From Salinisphaera japonica YTM-1 (GTDB taxonomy: Bacteria; Pseudomonadota; Gammaproteobacteria; Nevskiales; Salinisphaeraceae): a stretch of DNA of 38,966 nucleotides. The position numbers and the translations under genes were made by a program. The notes under the pieces are model-generated. The model searched no databases. It was not told where the DNA came from and saw only the letters and a list, made by a program, of their open reading frames with translations. Below, one piece after another: positions 1 to 8,601 of this stretch (position 1 is its first letter; each line of letters begins with the position of its first letter). Location of the stretch: contig NZ_AYKG01000029.1 of assembly GCF_003788585.1 (NCBI RefSeq), positions 1 through 38,966 on the forward strand, written 5' to 3'.

Positions 1-1764
1 AGGACCGGCCGGCTGGGGGCCACAGCAACGATGCTCGCCATCGCTGTCGTGGCCGCGCCGAGCCAGGCGGCACTGCGCGCTGATGATGCGCGTATCCCCG
101 GCTGGCAGGCAGCCATTGAACGATCGATGACCACGGCGGCGAACGCGCCGGCCGCGCGGATCGCCTATCACGTGCTGGCCGGGGAGATGGCGTTGTCGCG
201 CGACAACATGAGCGAGGCCGCGGAACAATATGCGGCCGCGCTGGCGCTGAACGCGCGTGTGGATCAGCCGGTCGATGCGCCAACCGATCTGGCCGAGCGT
301 ACGGCCAAGGTGGCGATCACCGCCGACCGACCGGACCTGGCTTACCCGGCGGTCAAGCTCTGGGCGGCCCGCCAGGCCGACGATATCGCCGCCCAACAGG
401 CCGCGCTCGAGCTTGCTTTCGTCAATGACGATGCCGACGGCGTGATCGAGTTCGCACCGCGATTCGCGCGCGCCGTCGGGCCGGGGACGGCCAAGACGCG
501 TCAGGCGTATCAGAGAATCGCCGATCTCTTGTCGGGCAAACCGGCGAAATCGGCAGCAGCCATCGCGCTGGCAAAACAGATCCAGGCCGCCGCCGACGAC
601 AAGACGGCAGCCGGCTATGCGCTGGCTCTGGTGGCGTTCGGTTACGACGAGTTGGCCACGGCACGGCAAGCGATCACGCCGGTGATCGCTGCCGCACCCG
701 AGTGGGCCGATGCCCACCTGCTGGCGGCCTTCATCGAAGCGCGTGATCTGCATGTGGCGCGCGCCCGCGACACGCTGGCCGCACTGAGCGGCTCGGCCGA
801 TGAGAAGGCCACCTATCACGCGCGGCTGGCGCGGTATCTGTTGTCCATCGGCAAGAATACGGCGGGGCTGTCTGAGTTCGAAACCGCGGTCTCTCTGGCC
901 CCCAGCGATAGCGATGCCCGCTTCGGGCTGGCCCTGGCGCGTCTTGGCAACGAGGAGCCGGACAAGGCGCGCATGGCCTTCGAGGCACTGACCGACGATG
1001 CTGCGCACGGCGATGCCGCCAGCTATTATCTCGGCCGGATCGCTGAGCAGCAGGGCGCGGCTGATGCCGCGCGCCAGCGCTACGAACAGGTCGGCGCCGG
1101 CGATTATCTGTTTCAGGCGCGCCTGCGTCTGGCCGTCGTCCAGGCCGGCAGCGGCGAGCTGGACGCGGCCCTGAACACGCTGGACGCCTTGGCCGAACAA
1201 ACGCCCTCCAAGGCCGACGACCTGCTCTCGGCCAAGGCCGAACTGCTCACGAACGCCGGCCAGGCGGATCGCGCACTGTCGCTGTACAACGAGGCGCTGG
1301 CGCATCGCCCGGGCAAGCCTGACCTGTTGTACGGCCGGGCGCTGGCGCACGAATCGATGGGCGATATCGATGCCGCCCGGGCCGATCTCGACCAGATATT
1401 GAAGATCGAGCCGGACAACGCGATGGCGCTGAACGCGCTCGGTTATCTACTGACCAATCATTCGAGTGATTATGCCCGGGCCGAAAAACTGATTCGTCGC
1501 GCCTTAAAGCAACAGCCCGAGGATGCCTCCATGCTCGATAGCCTGGGCTGGGTGGAGTACAAACAGGGCGATCTGGCCGCCGCGCGTCGTCATCTCGAGC
1601 GGGCGTATGAAAGTGCGGGCCACCCTGAAATTGCCCGTCATCTGGGTGAAGTGCGCTGGGCCCAGGGGGATCACGAGGCCGCGCGCCAGATCTGGCAGGA
1701 GGCGTTGGCCGCCCACCCGGACGACGCCGACCTGAAACAGACCTTGAAAACGCATCGCTCATGA
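1..1764 (+). CDS. Tetratricopeptide-repeat protein, 5' end probably outside the window
   Basis: This protein consists almost wholly of helical repeat sequence. Clear TPR units lie in the last 190 residues or so, with the A/G/Y/A/P pattern of segments such as ALSLYNEALAHRPGKPDLLY and AEKLIRRALKQQPEDASMLD. TPR proteins are scaffolds for protein-protein contacts, and one of this type precedes lolB in many gammaproteobacteria. The first ATG is at 31, but the frame is open back to base 1. The short hydrophobic run ending APSQA looks like the end of a signal peptide whose charged start lies upstream, so I treat the gene as 5' partial and the product as periplasmic or outer-membrane attached. Its stop overlaps the lolB start (ATGA at 1761), which implies translational coupling. 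The exact function is unknown. Confidence 0.8.
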   Translation, partial: RTGRLGATATMLAIAVVAAPSQAALRADDARIPGWQAAIERSMTTAANAPAARIAYHVLAGEMALSRDNMSEAAEQYAAALALNARVDQPVDAPTDLAERTAKVAITADRPDLAYPAVKLWAARQADDIAAQQAALELAFVNDDADGVIEFAPRFARAVGPGTAKTRQAYQRIADLLSGKPAKSAAAIALAKQIQAAADDKTAAGYALALVAFGYDELATARQAITPVIAAAPEWADAHLLAAFIEARDLHVARARDTLAALSGSADEKATYHARLARYLLSIGKNTAGLSEFETAVSLAPSDSDARFGLALARLGNEEPDKARMAFEALTDDAAHGDAASYYLGRIAEQQGAADAARQRYEQVGAGDYLFQARLRLAVVQAGSGELDAALNTLDALAEQTPSKADDLLSAKAELLTNAGQADRALSLYNEALAHRPGKPDLLYGRALAHESMGDIDAARADLDQILKIEPDNAMALNALGYLLTNHSSDYARAEKLIRRALKQQPEDASMLDSLGWVEYKQGDLAAARRHLERAYESAGHPEIARHLGEVRWAQGDHEAARQIWQEALAAHPDDADLKQTLKTHRS

Positions 1765-2417
1765 AACGACTCATCAACATTGTTGCCGTCATCATCGCCG
1801 TGGCGGCTGTTCTGCCTGGCTGTGCGGTCATCACTAAGCCCGATCAGCGTACGGCCGGGATCGCCAACGCCACCGCCTGGCAGGCGCATCGCGCCGAACT
1901 GACGGATTTCACGACCTGGTCGCTCCAGGGCCGGGTGGCCACCGGCCAGTTGCTGGGCTGGACGGGCAATCTGAGCTGGCGTGAGCGCGGCGAGCATTTC
2001 GACGTGCGCCTCGCCGGGCCACTGGGTGCCGGCGGCATGCGTGCTCAGGGCACGCTCGATCAAGTCACTATCGATACCGACAAGGGCGAGCATTTGGTCA
2101 CCCGTCAGCCCGATGTGCTGGTCGAGCGCACGCTGGGTTGGTCGTTTCCGTTGGCGCCGCTGCGTTACTGGGCACGTGGTCTGCCGGCACCGGGCGACTA
2201 TGCGCGTATCTCGGTCGATGAAGACGGGCGCCTGCAGTCGATCACACAGGACGGCTGGCGCGTGTCTTATGAGGCCTACACCACGCCGGCAGGGGCGCCG
2301 ACCGCGCTGCCCCGAAAGATCGTGCTCGACAACAACGAGACCCGGATCCGGCTGGTCGTCGATCGATGGTTTGATCTGCCCGGCGCCACGACCGAAAAAC
2401 CGGTTGCGGTGAATTGA
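1761..2417 (+). CDS. lolB: Outer-membrane lipoprotein LolB
   Basis: LolB is itself an outer-membrane lipoprotein. It receives lipoproteins from the periplasmic carrier LolA and inserts them into the inner leaflet of the outer membrane. The N terminus is a classic lipoprotein signal: KR, a hydrophobic stretch, then the lipobox LPGC with Cys21 as the acylated residue. The following region (FTTWSLQGRVATGQ, then GWTGNLSWRERGEHFDVRLAGPLG) matches the LolB beta-barrel fold, and 218 residues is close to the family length. The start overlaps the stop of the TPR gene. The stop codon lies inside the -35 box of the tRNA-Gln promoter. In many relatives ispE follows lolB directly; here it does not. Confidence 0.9.
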   Translation: MKRLINIVAVIIAVAAVLPGCAVITKPDQRTAGIANATAWQAHRAELTDFTTWSLQGRVATGQLLGWTGNLSWRERGEHFDVRLAGPLGAGGMRAQGTLDQVTIDTDKGEHLVTRQPDVLVERTLGWSFPLAPLRYWARGLPAPGDYARISVDEDGRLQSITQDGWRVSYEAYTTPAGAPTALPRKIVLDNNETRIRLVVDRWFDLPGATTEKPVAVN

Positions 2418-2442
2418 CACATCAAGGCGTTGCAAAGAGAAT
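2414..2442 (+). promoter_or_regulatory. Sigma-70 promoter for tRNA-Gln
   Basis: A perfect TTGACA -35 box (2414-2419) is separated by 17 bp from GAGAAT (2437-2442), and the tRNA begins 15 bp further on. The -35 box contains the TGA stop of lolB. It may also serve prs by readthrough, since no terminator with a T-run lies between tRNA-Gln and prs. Confidence 0.7.
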
Positions 2443-2456
2443 ACGCGACTCTTAAT

Positions 2457-2531
2457 TGGGGCGTAGCCAAGCGGTAAGGCAACGGGTTTTGATCCCGTCA
2501 TGCGCAGGTTCGATCCCTGCCGCCCCAGCCA
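2457..2531 (+). tRNA. tRNA-Gln (anticodon TTG)
   Basis: The cloverleaf folds cleanly: acceptor TGGGGCG pairs with CGCCCCA, the D arm is AGCCAAGCGGTAAGGCA, the anticodon stem ACGGG/CCCGT encloses TTG, and the T arm contains GGTTCGATCC. The discriminator base is G and CCA is encoded. Apart from arm changes it matches known gammaproteobacterial tRNA-Gln(UUG), including the unusual T at position 1. A tRNA-Gln between lolB/ispE and prs is the conserved arrangement. Confidence 0.97.
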
Positions 2532-2540
2532 AATCAATTT

Positions 2541-2571
2541 GATGCCCGAGCGCAGACGCGCCTTGGGCATC
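2541..2571 (+). other. Hairpin between tRNA-Gln and prs
   Basis: GATGCCC (2541-2547) pairs with GGGCATC (2565-2571) in the leader of prs. No T-run follows, so it is probably not an intrinsic terminator. It could be a tRNA 3' processing or attenuating hairpin. Confidence 0.35.
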
Positions 2572-2600
2572 ATGGCCAATTCCCCAACCGACAGTTTCCC

Positions 2601-3563
2601 ATGGCGGATACCCGATTGATGGTCTTTACCGGCAATGCCAACCCGGCATTGGCGCGTGATGTTGCGGGCTATCTGAAGCTGCCGATCGGCAAGGCGACCG
2701 TGGGCTGTTTCTCGGATGGCGAATGCCAGGTCGAGATCGAGGAAAACGTTCGCGGGCGCGACGTGTTCGTGGTCCAGTCGACCTGCCAGCCCACCAATGA
2801 CAATCTGATGGAACTGTTGATGATGATCGATGCCCTGCATCGCGCATCGGCAGGTCGCATCACGGCCGTCGTGCCGTACTTCGGCTATGCCCGCCAGGAT
2901 CGGCGTCCGCGCAGTGCGCGCGTGCCGATTTCGGCCAAGGTGGCGGCCAGTCTGCTCGGCACGGTCGGCACCGATCGGGTGCTCACCGTCGATCTGCACG
3001 CCGACCAGATCCAGGGCTTTTTCGACATGCCCGTGGACAACGTCTATGCCTCGCCGGTGTTGCTGGGCGATATCTGGCGCCAGAAGCAACGGGATGACAA
3101 TCTCGTCGTCGTCTCGCCGGACGTGGGCGGGGTGGTGCGCGCCCGCGCGCTGGCCAAGCGCCTCGACGAGGCTGATCTGGCCATCATCGACAAGCGCCGG
3201 CCGCGGGCCAACGAAGCCAAGATCATGAACATCATCGGCGACGTGAACGGCAAGAGCTGCATCATGGTCGATGATCTGGTCGATACCGCCGGCACGCTGT
3301 GTGCTGCGGCCGACGCCTTGAAGAATCAGGGCGCGACCAAAGTGCGGGCCTATGTCACGCACCCCGTGCTCTCGGGCAAGGCGGTCGAAAACATCCGCAA
3401 CTCGCGTCTCGACGAGCTGGTGGTCACCGACACCATTCCGCTGTCCGGCGATGCCGCGGCCTGTGGCAAGATCCGCCAGCTGCATATCGCGGCCTTGCTG
3501 GCGGAAACGATTCGTCGCGTGAGTGCGGAAGAATCGGTGTCGACGCTGTACAAGGACGCATAG
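2601..3563 (+). CDS. prs: Ribose-phosphate pyrophosphokinase
   Basis: This enzyme makes 5-phosphoribosyl diphosphate (PRPP) from ribose 5-phosphate and ATP for nucleotide, histidine, tryptophan and NAD synthesis; it is cytosolic and oligomeric. The sequence shows [10 protein letters not shown] at the N terminus, the catalytic flexible-loop and ATP region [20 protein letters not shown], the metal-binding [12 protein letters not shown], and the PRPP loop [13 protein letters not shown] near residues 218-230. Length 320 is close to the usual 310-320. The ATG at 2601 gives the family's normal N terminus. It follows tRNA-Gln and precedes rplY-pth-ychF, the conserved gammaproteobacterial order. Confidence 0.96.
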   Translation: MADTRLMVFTGNANPALARDVAGYLKLPIGKATVGCFSDGECQVEIEENVRGRDVFVVQSTCQPTNDNLMELLMMIDALHRASAGRITAVVPYFGYARQDRRPRSARVPISAKVAASLLGTVGTDRVLTVDLHADQIQGFFDMPVDNVYASPVLLGDIWRQKQRDDNLVVVSPDVGGVVRARALAKRLDEADLAIIDKRRPRANEAKIMNIIGDVNGKSCIMVDDLVDTAGTLCAAADALKNQGATKVRAYVTHPVLSGKAVENIRNSRLDELVVTDTIPLSGDAAACGKIRQLHIAALLAETIRRVSAEESVSTLYKDA

Positions 3564-3589
3564 CAAGGCGAGCGTCGATGAGCGCCCAG

Positions 3590-3620
3590 TTCGTGCAAAA
3601 CCCGATCAAACGCGTATACT
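3590..3620 (+). promoter_or_regulatory. Putative promoter for rplY
   Basis: A good -10 box, TATACT, lies at 3615-3620 in the prs-rplY gap. The -35 is weak (TTCGTG at 3590-3595, spacer 19). A hairpin (CTCGGCC 3639-3645 with GGCCGAG 3651-3657, loop CGAAT) lies downstream in the predicted leader. Confidence 0.4.
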
Positions 3621-3728
3621 ACGCGGTCTTTTAACGCCCTCGGCCCGAATGGCCGAGTGCCATGAACACCTTCAAACCGCGGCCGCGGAGCAATTCCCGG
3701 CGGCCTCATAGCCAGCTGGAGCCAGACT

Positions 3729-4439
3729 ATGGAAGCCTTCGAGCTCAACGCCGAGAAACGTCAGTCCACCGGCCGTGCCGAGAACAAGCGCCTGCGCAAG
3801 ACAGGCCGCGTGCCGGCCATCATCTACGGCGGTAACGGCGATCCCAAGATGGTGTCGTTCAACCATAACGACCTCAACCATCATCTGGACAACGAGGCGT
3901 TCTTTTCGCACATCATCAAGATCAACGTCGAAGGTGGCGAGACCGAAGAAGCCGTGCTGCGTGCGCTCCAGCGTCATCCGGCCAAGCCGTTCATCGAGCA
4001 CGCGGATTTCCTGCGCATCGTGGCCGGCGAAGCCCTGCGCATGAGCATCCCGCTGCACTTCATCGGTGAAGAAGTCTCGCCGGGCGTGGTCGACGAAGAC
4101 GGCGTGATCTCGCACAACATGAACGATGTCGAGATCGAGTGCCTGCCGCGTGATCTGCCCGAGTACATCGAGGTCGACTGCTCCAAGCTCAACCTGAACG
4201 ATTCGGTGCATCTGTCTAACCTGGTCGTTCCGGCCGGCGTGCAGATCGTCGACCTGATGGGCGACGAAGACGAGCAGAACGACCAGACCGTGGTCACCGT
4301 CCAGATTCCGCGTGCCGCGGTCGAGCTCGAGGCCGAAGAAGAAGCCGAGGCCGAGGCCGCTGCTGCCGAGGAAGCCGAAGGCGAAGACAGCGAAAGTGCC
4401 GACGACGGCGACTCGGACGGCGAGGACGAGGACAAGTAA
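3729..4439 (+). CDS. rplY: 50S ribosomal protein L25 (long Ctc/TL5 form)
   Basis: L25 binds 5S rRNA in the large ribosomal subunit. The N-terminal domain (FELNAEKRQSTGRAENKRLR, then GRVPAIIYGG) is the 5S-binding beta-barrel. The second domain, from about residue 95 (ALRMSIPLHFIGEEVSPGV), identifies the two-domain Ctc/TL5 type. Residues from about 198 to the end form a low-complexity Glu/Ala/Asp/Ser tail, ending DGDSDGEDEDK, that is far more acidic than in most mesophiles. This fits a salt-adapted proteome, though that reading is inference. The gene precedes pth, as is common, and the start was chosen for its match to the family N terminus. Confidence 0.95.
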   Translation: MEAFELNAEKRQSTGRAENKRLRKTGRVPAIIYGGNGDPKMVSFNHNDLNHHLDNEAFFSHIIKINVEGGETEEAVLRALQRHPAKPFIEHADFLRIVAGEALRMSIPLHFIGEEVSPGVVDEDGVISHNMNDVEIECLPRDLPEYIEVDCSKLNLNDSVHLSNLVVPAGVQIVDLMGDEDEQNDQTVVTVQIPRAAVELEAEEEAEAEAAAAEEAEGEDSESADDGDSDGEDEDK

Positions 4440-4476
4440 GCGTCACGCGCTTGTCAACGCTTGAGCGAGCCGCAAG

Positions 4477-5058
4477 ATGAGTGAGCGCTTGCGCGCGATC
4501 GTGGCACTGGGCAATCCGGGGGCCGACCATGCCGGCGATCGTCATAACGCCGGCTTCTGGTTCATCGACCGGCTTGCCGAGCGTTGGCGCGCCGGTTTTT
4601 CGTCCGAGAAGAAATTCAAGGGCGATCTGGCGCGTGCCGGCCGCGGTGAGGACACTGTCTGGTTGCTCAAGCCCATGACGTTCATGAACGCCAGCGGCCA
4701 GGCAATCCAGCCGCTCGCCGCGTTTCACAAGATCGAGCCGGCCGAGATTCTGGTCGTGCACGACGAGCTCGATCTGGGCCCCGGCACGGCTCGTCTGAAA
4801 GACGGCGGCGGCCACGGGGGGCATAACGGCCTGCGCGATACGCATCGCGTGATCGGCCCGGGCTATCGTCGGCTGCGTATCGGTATCGGGCATCCCGGCA
4901 GCAGTGCCGGCGTGTTGTCCCATGTGCTGGGCAAGCCGTCGCGGGACGATGGCATCGCTATAGACCAAGCCATCGATGCGGCCATTGAAGCCGTGGAAAC
5001 CGCGCTGGCCAGTGGCTGGATGCGCGGCGCGCAACAACTCAACTCGCGCAAGCCCTAA
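4477..5058 (+). CDS. pth: Peptidyl-tRNA hydrolase
   Basis: Pth cleaves peptidyl-tRNAs released from stalled ribosomes and recycles the tRNA. The catalytic set is visible: Asn in LGNPG, His in RHNAGFW, Asn in KPMTFMNASG, and Asp in VVHDELDLGPG. GGGHGGHNGLR and RLRIGIGHPG are typical of the bacterial family. At 193 residues it has the usual length. It lies 37 bp after rplY and just before ychF, the standard neighbours. The ATG at 4477 gives the family-like MSERLRAIVALGNPG start. Confidence 0.95.
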   Translation: MSERLRAIVALGNPGADHAGDRHNAGFWFIDRLAERWRAGFSSEKKFKGDLARAGRGEDTVWLLKPMTFMNASGQAIQPLAAFHKIEPAEILVVHDELDLGPGTARLKDGGGHGGHNGLRDTHRVIGPGYRRLRIGIGHPGSSAGVLSHVLGKPSRDDGIAIDQAIDAAIEAVETALASGWMRGAQQLNSRKP

Positions 5059-5112
5059 ACAGTATCGCTGCCCGCGTGCTGTGGGCCAGCGCAATCATCA
5101 AGAGGTCAGGCC

Positions 5113-6204
5113 ATGGCGCTTCAGATCGGTATCGTCGGTTTGCCGAACGTCGGCAAATCAACGTTGTTCAACGCGCTCACGGCGGCCGAGATCCCGGCCG
5201 AGAATTATCCGTTCTGCACGATCGATCCCAATGTGGGTGTGGTGCCCGTGCCGGATCCACGGCTGGACAAGCTGGCCGCGATCGTCAAGCCGGCCAAGGT
5301 GCTGCCCACGAACATCGAGTTCGTGGATATCGCCGGGCTTGTCGCCGGGGCATCAACCGGTGAAGGGCTGGGCAACCAGTTTCTTGCCAATATCCGCGAG
5401 ACCGATGCCATTCTCCACGTGGTGCGTTGTTTTGAAAACGACGACGTGATGCACGTGGCCGGCCGTGTCGATCCGATTGCTGATGTCGAAACGATCGATA
5501 CCGAGCTTGCACTGGCGGATCTGACGACCGTGACGCGTGCAGCCGAACGCGCGGCCAAGGCAGCCAAATCCGGCGAGAAGGCCGCCAAGCGCAACGTCGA
5601 ACTGTTCGAGCGTGTGCGCGATCATCTGGACACGGGCGCGCCCGTTCGGGCGATGACGCTGTCCGAAGACGAGCAGCTGGCACTGCGTGAGCTGCACCTG
5701 ATTACGGCCAAACCGGCCCTGTTCGTTGCCAATGTCGATGAATCGGGCTTTGAGAACAACCCGCTGCTGGATCGTATCCACGAACACGCCGAGGCACAGA
5801 ATGCCCGCGTCGTGCCGGTCTGTGCGGCGCTCGAGGGCGAGCTGGCCCAGCTGGAAGGCGACGACAAGAACGAATTCCTGGCCGATCTGGGTCTGGCCGA
5901 GCCCGGCCTGAACCGTGTGATCCGTGCCGGCTATGCCTTACTTGGCCTACAGACCTTCTTCACCGCCGGCCCGCAGGAAGTGCGCGCATGGACCGTGCGC
6001 ACCGGGTCGACCGCGCCCCAGGCCGCCGGGGTGATCCATACCGATTTCGAGCGGGGTTTCATTCGTGCCGAAGTCATCGAATACGATACCTATGTCGATC
6101 TGGGCGGTGAAAAAGGCGCCAAGGAAGCCGGCAAGCAACGTCTGGAAGGCAAGGAATACATCATGGCCGAAGGCGATGTCGTGCACTTTCGCTTCAACGT
6201 CTGA
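5113..6204 (+). CDS. ychF: Redox-regulated ATPase/GTPase YchF (Obg-like)
   Basis: YchF is a universal OBG-family ATPase that associates with ribosomes and is linked to translation fidelity and stress responses. The P-loop GLPNVGKST is at residues 8-16, the switch motif [10 protein letters not shown] at about 71-80, and NVDE replaces the NKxD guanine-specificity motif, as expected for an ATP-preferring YchF. The C-terminal TGS domain ([20 protein letters not shown] to the end) is complete. Length 363 is typical. A GAGGT sequence precedes the ATG. It forms the pth-ychF pair with the gene upstream. Confidence 0.96.
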   Translation: MALQIGIVGLPNVGKSTLFNALTAAEIPAENYPFCTIDPNVGVVPVPDPRLDKLAAIVKPAKVLPTNIEFVDIAGLVAGASTGEGLGNQFLANIRETDAILHVVRCFENDDVMHVAGRVDPIADVETIDTELALADLTTVTRAAERAAKAAKSGEKAAKRNVELFERVRDHLDTGAPVRAMTLSEDEQLALRELHLITAKPALFVANVDESGFENNPLLDRIHEHAEAQNARVVPVCAALEGELAQLEGDDKNEFLADLGLAEPGLNRVIRAGYALLGLQTFFTAGPQEVRAWTVRTGSTAPQAAGVIHTDFERGFIRAEVIEYDTYVDLGGEKGAKEAGKQRLEGKEYIMAEGDVVHFRFNV

Positions 6205-6231
6205 TCACTGTAATGAATTGCCAGATTCGCC

Positions 6232-6260
6232 TTGACGAAAAAGCCTCGGGCGAACATAAT
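6232..6260 (+). promoter_or_regulatory. Sigma-70 promoter for tRNA-Met
   Basis: TTGACG (6232-6237) and CATAAT (6255-6260) are spaced by exactly 17 bp, and the tRNA begins 15 bp after the -10 box. This is one of the strongest promoter matches in the window. Confidence 0.75.
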
Positions 6261-6274
6261 CTCGCGCTTTCCAA

Positions 6275-6350
6275 GGCCATGTAGCTCAGGGGTTAGAGCA
6301 CAGCATTCATAATGCTGGTGTCGCTGGTTCAATTCCAGCCATGGCCACCA
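6275..6350 (+). tRNA. tRNA-Met (anticodon CAT, elongator type)
   Basis: The cloverleaf is complete: GGCCATG pairs with CATGGCC, the D arm is GTAGCTCAGGGGTTAGAGCA, the anticodon stem CAGCA/TGCTG encloses CAT, and the T arm has GGTTCAATTCC. Discriminator A and CCA are encoded. Base pair 1-72 is G-C, so it is not the initiator tRNA. A CAT anticodon could also belong to tRNA-Ile2, in which lysidine replaces C34, and the T arm is somewhat Ile2-like. A tRNA-Met after ychF is common in related genomes, so elongator Met is preferred. Confidence 0.9.
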
Positions 6351-6430
6351 GACACTGATGAATCCTCGTATTCATCGGCCCGCACGATGCTTGGTTGACG
6401 TGCACCGGCAATCGCCCGATTGTCGGAGAA

Positions 6431-6459
6431 AAGGCCCGGTCGAAGATCGGGCCTTTTTT
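6431..6459 (+). terminator. Intrinsic terminator after tRNA-Met
   Basis: The stem AAGGCCCGGTC pairs with GATCGGGCCTT (one wobble) around a GAA loop and runs directly into six T. It closes the ychF/tRNA-Met unit. Confidence 0.85.
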
Positions 6460-6508
6460 GTTTTCGCCCGCCGGTGATTGTTCGGATGGTCTTGCGCATA
6501 CTAACTGC

Positions 6509-6514
6509 TAGACT
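6509..6514 (+). promoter_or_regulatory. Possible -10 box for the ABC1 kinase gene
   Basis: TAGACT lies 30 bp before the ATG at 6544, and no strong -35 is seen. A transcript starting near 6520 would exclude the upstream in-frame GTG at 6517, which supports the ATG at 6544. The same TAGACTTCGT string precedes dgoK. Confidence 0.3.
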
Positions 6515-6543
6515 TCGTGATATGCCGACAGCTAGCACACGCC

Positions 6544-7977
6544 ATGGCGAATAACTCCAAGAGCGACAAGCGCAAGCCGCTCAAACTCAAGACCGGCTCG
6601 TTCGATCGCAATGCCGCGATGGCCCGGATGGGCGTGATGGCCGGTGCGTCGTACGCCACGCACACGTTCGGTAACCTGTTTCGCAACAAGTCCGATCGTG
6701 AGGCCCGTAACCGCGAGTTCTACGTGCGCCAGGCCCAGTTCCTGGCCGACGAGCTCGGCCAGCTGAAGGGCAGCGTCATGAAGGTGGGCCAGATGCTCTC
6801 GGTCTATGGCCAGTACTTCATGCCGCCGGAAGCCATTGAAGTGCTGCGCAGCCTGCAGGACGACAGCCCGCCGGTGGCCTGGGACGATCTGGCCCCGGTC
6901 GTGCGCGAACGTCTGGGCGCCGAGCGCCTGGCCGAGCTCGAGATCGACGAAGAGCCGCTGGCGGCAGCCTCGCTGGGCCAGGTGCATCGCGCACGGCGCA
7001 AATCCGACGGGCGCGAGCTGTGCATCAAGATCCAGTATCCACAGCTGGCCGATGCCATCGATTCGGATATCCGCACCCTGACCAATATCGTGCGCCTGGC
7101 GCGGCTCGTGCCCAAGGGCATCGAGCTCAACGCGATCATGGAAGAAGTGCGCGAGATGATCTATCGCGAGGTCGATTACGACCGCGAGCTGCGCATGACG
7201 CGCGAGTTCGGCGAGCGTCTGGCCCACGACGATCGTTATGTCGTGCCCGAGGTCTTCCCCGAATACTCGACCGAGACCGTGCTGGTCACCTCGTTCGAGG
7301 CCGCCAGCCACGTCCAGAGCGAGGCCGTGAAGGCGTTGGCCCAGCCCCGGCGTAATCGTCTCGGCGGCGCCGCGCTGGAGCTGTTTTTTCTCGAGTTCTT
7401 TGATTGGGGCATCGTCCAGACCGATCCGCACTTCGGCAACTACAAGATTCGCGTGGACGAGGCCGGCGACGACGACAAGTTCGTGCTGCTGGATTTCGGT
7501 GCCACGCGTGAGTTCGCGCCGCGTTTTCTGGGCGCCTATTACGACACCGTGGCCGGTGCCTTCGAATACGATCAGGACAAACTCATCGACGGGGCGATCG
7601 GTATCAGCCTGCTACGCCGCGACTCACCGCAGCAGGTCTTCGATGACTTCGCCAAGGTGGGCATGCTGATCATCGAGCCGTTCACGAAAGAACCCCCGGC
7701 CGAATTCGCCACCGCGGATCACCAGTACAAATGGGGCGAGTCGGATCTGTTCTGGCGCGTCTCGCGGGCGGTACAGGATGCTGCCATCTCGCGCTGGTTC
7801 CGTATCCCGCCGCGTGAAATCGTATTTCTGCATCGCCGGCTGGGTGGCGTGTTCGTGCTCATGTCGGTACTCGATGCCGAATACAACGCCCACGACATGC
7901 TCGCGCACTATCTCTATCAAGAACACGGACGCATCCGGCCGGACGCCGGATCTGAAGCTTCAAAGGACGACGTATGA
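6544..7977 (+). CDS. ABC1/UbiB-family atypical kinase (AarF/ADCK type)
   Basis: UbiB/ADCK proteins have a protein-kinase-like fold with ATPase activity and support quinone or lipid metabolism. Visible motifs are the family's KxGQ signature (GSVMKVGQMLSVYGQYF, near residue 80), the Ala-rich AAASLGQVHRA loop, the lysine strand LCIKIQYP, the catalytic-loop motif GIVQTDPHFGNYKI, and the DFG motif LLDFGATREF. Length 477 suits the soluble subgroup. No C-terminal membrane helices like those of E. coli UbiB are evident, so this is probably a paralogue of the ubiquinone UbiB; the other ubi genes are not nearby. Its stop overlaps the start of the DUF2505 gene (ATGA), so the two are likely co-translated. 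Confidence 0.85.
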   Translation: MANNSKSDKRKPLKLKTGSFDRNAAMARMGVMAGASYATHTFGNLFRNKSDREARNREFYVRQAQFLADELGQLKGSVMKVGQMLSVYGQYFMPPEAIEVLRSLQDDSPPVAWDDLAPVVRERLGAERLAELEIDEEPLAAASLGQVHRARRKSDGRELCIKIQYPQLADAIDSDIRTLTNIVRLARLVPKGIELNAIMEEVREMIYREVDYDRELRMTREFGERLAHDDRYVVPEVFPEYSTETVLVTSFEAASHVQSEAVKALAQPRRNRLGGAALELFFLEFFDWGIVQTDPHFGNYKIRVDEAGDDDKFVLLDFGATREFAPRFLGAYYDTVAGAFEYDQDKLIDGAIGISLLRRDSPQQVFDDFAKVGMLIIEPFTKEPPAEFATADHQYKWGESDLFWRVSRAVQDAAISRWFRIPPREIVFLHRRLGGVFVLMSVLDAEYNAHDMLAHYLYQEHGRIRPDAGSEASKDDV

Positions 7978-8468
7978 AGTTCGAGGAAACCTTCGATTTC
8001 GATTATCCCGCCGAGACCATCCTCAAGATGTTCGGCGACAAGGATTACTACCTGAAGAAATACGAACGGATGGGCGGCGACGCGCCCGAAGTGCTAGACA
8101 CCAATGCCGAAGGCGACAAGTTCTCCATCACCGTGCGCCACGCGCTTGATGCCTCACGCATGAGCTTCCCCGACTTCATCAAGAGCCGCCTCGGCGACAG
8201 CCTGTATCTCAAGCAGACCGACGCCTGGCAGCTCGACCAGGCCCGCGGCCGCATCGATATCGATATCGAAAAAGCGCCCGTGGCCATTCATGCCGACATG
8301 CACTTGGAAAACCAGGGCAGCGGGTCGCGCATGACGCTGGCCTACGAGATCGACGCCTCGATTCCCTTGATCGGCGGCAAGGTCGAAAAAGCCGTCGCCG
8401 GGCCGATCGCCAAGCATACGAAGAAGGATTTGAAGATCACGAATGATATGGCGGCGGATTACGCCTGA
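7974..8468 (+). CDS. DUF2505 (START-like fold) protein
   Basis: The 164-residue product starts MKFEETFDFDYPAETILKMF and has the alternating strand pattern of the SRPBCC/START-like DUF2505 family, which probably binds a hydrophobic ligand in a helix-grip pocket. No enzymatic residues can be assigned. It overlaps the kinase gene by 4 bp. Pairing with an ABC1 kinase suggests a joint role in lipid or quinone handling, which is inference. No signal peptide is seen, so it is probably cytosolic. Confidence 0.7.
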   Translation: MKFEETFDFDYPAETILKMFGDKDYYLKKYERMGGDAPEVLDTNAEGDKFSITVRHALDASRMSFPDFIKSRLGDSLYLKQTDAWQLDQARGRIDIDIEKAPVAIHADMHLENQGSGSRMTLAYEIDASIPLIGGKVEKAVAGPIAKHTKKDLKITNDMAADYA

Positions 8469-8601
8469 TCGTTTCGTGCACACTTCAACCTGGCTCAGGG
8501 CGCTCTGACTTCGCGAGTTGGAACGCTTTCGAGATTGCTTTGAACGCCGGTTTCGCGCTGTAGCGCGAGTCACTTTCGTTTGCTTGTCCAAACGAAAGTG
8601 A

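Noticed and set aside
1671-3566. A 631-codon open frame on the minus strand
   Set aside because: It is antisense to lolB, tRNA-Gln and prs, all firmly identified; it reflects high GC and codon bias.
6275-6350. tRNA-Ile2 (lysidine-modified CAT)
   Set aside because: The T arm is somewhat Ile2-like, but the position after ychF and the acceptor stem fit elongator tRNA-Met better; it cannot be settled by eye.
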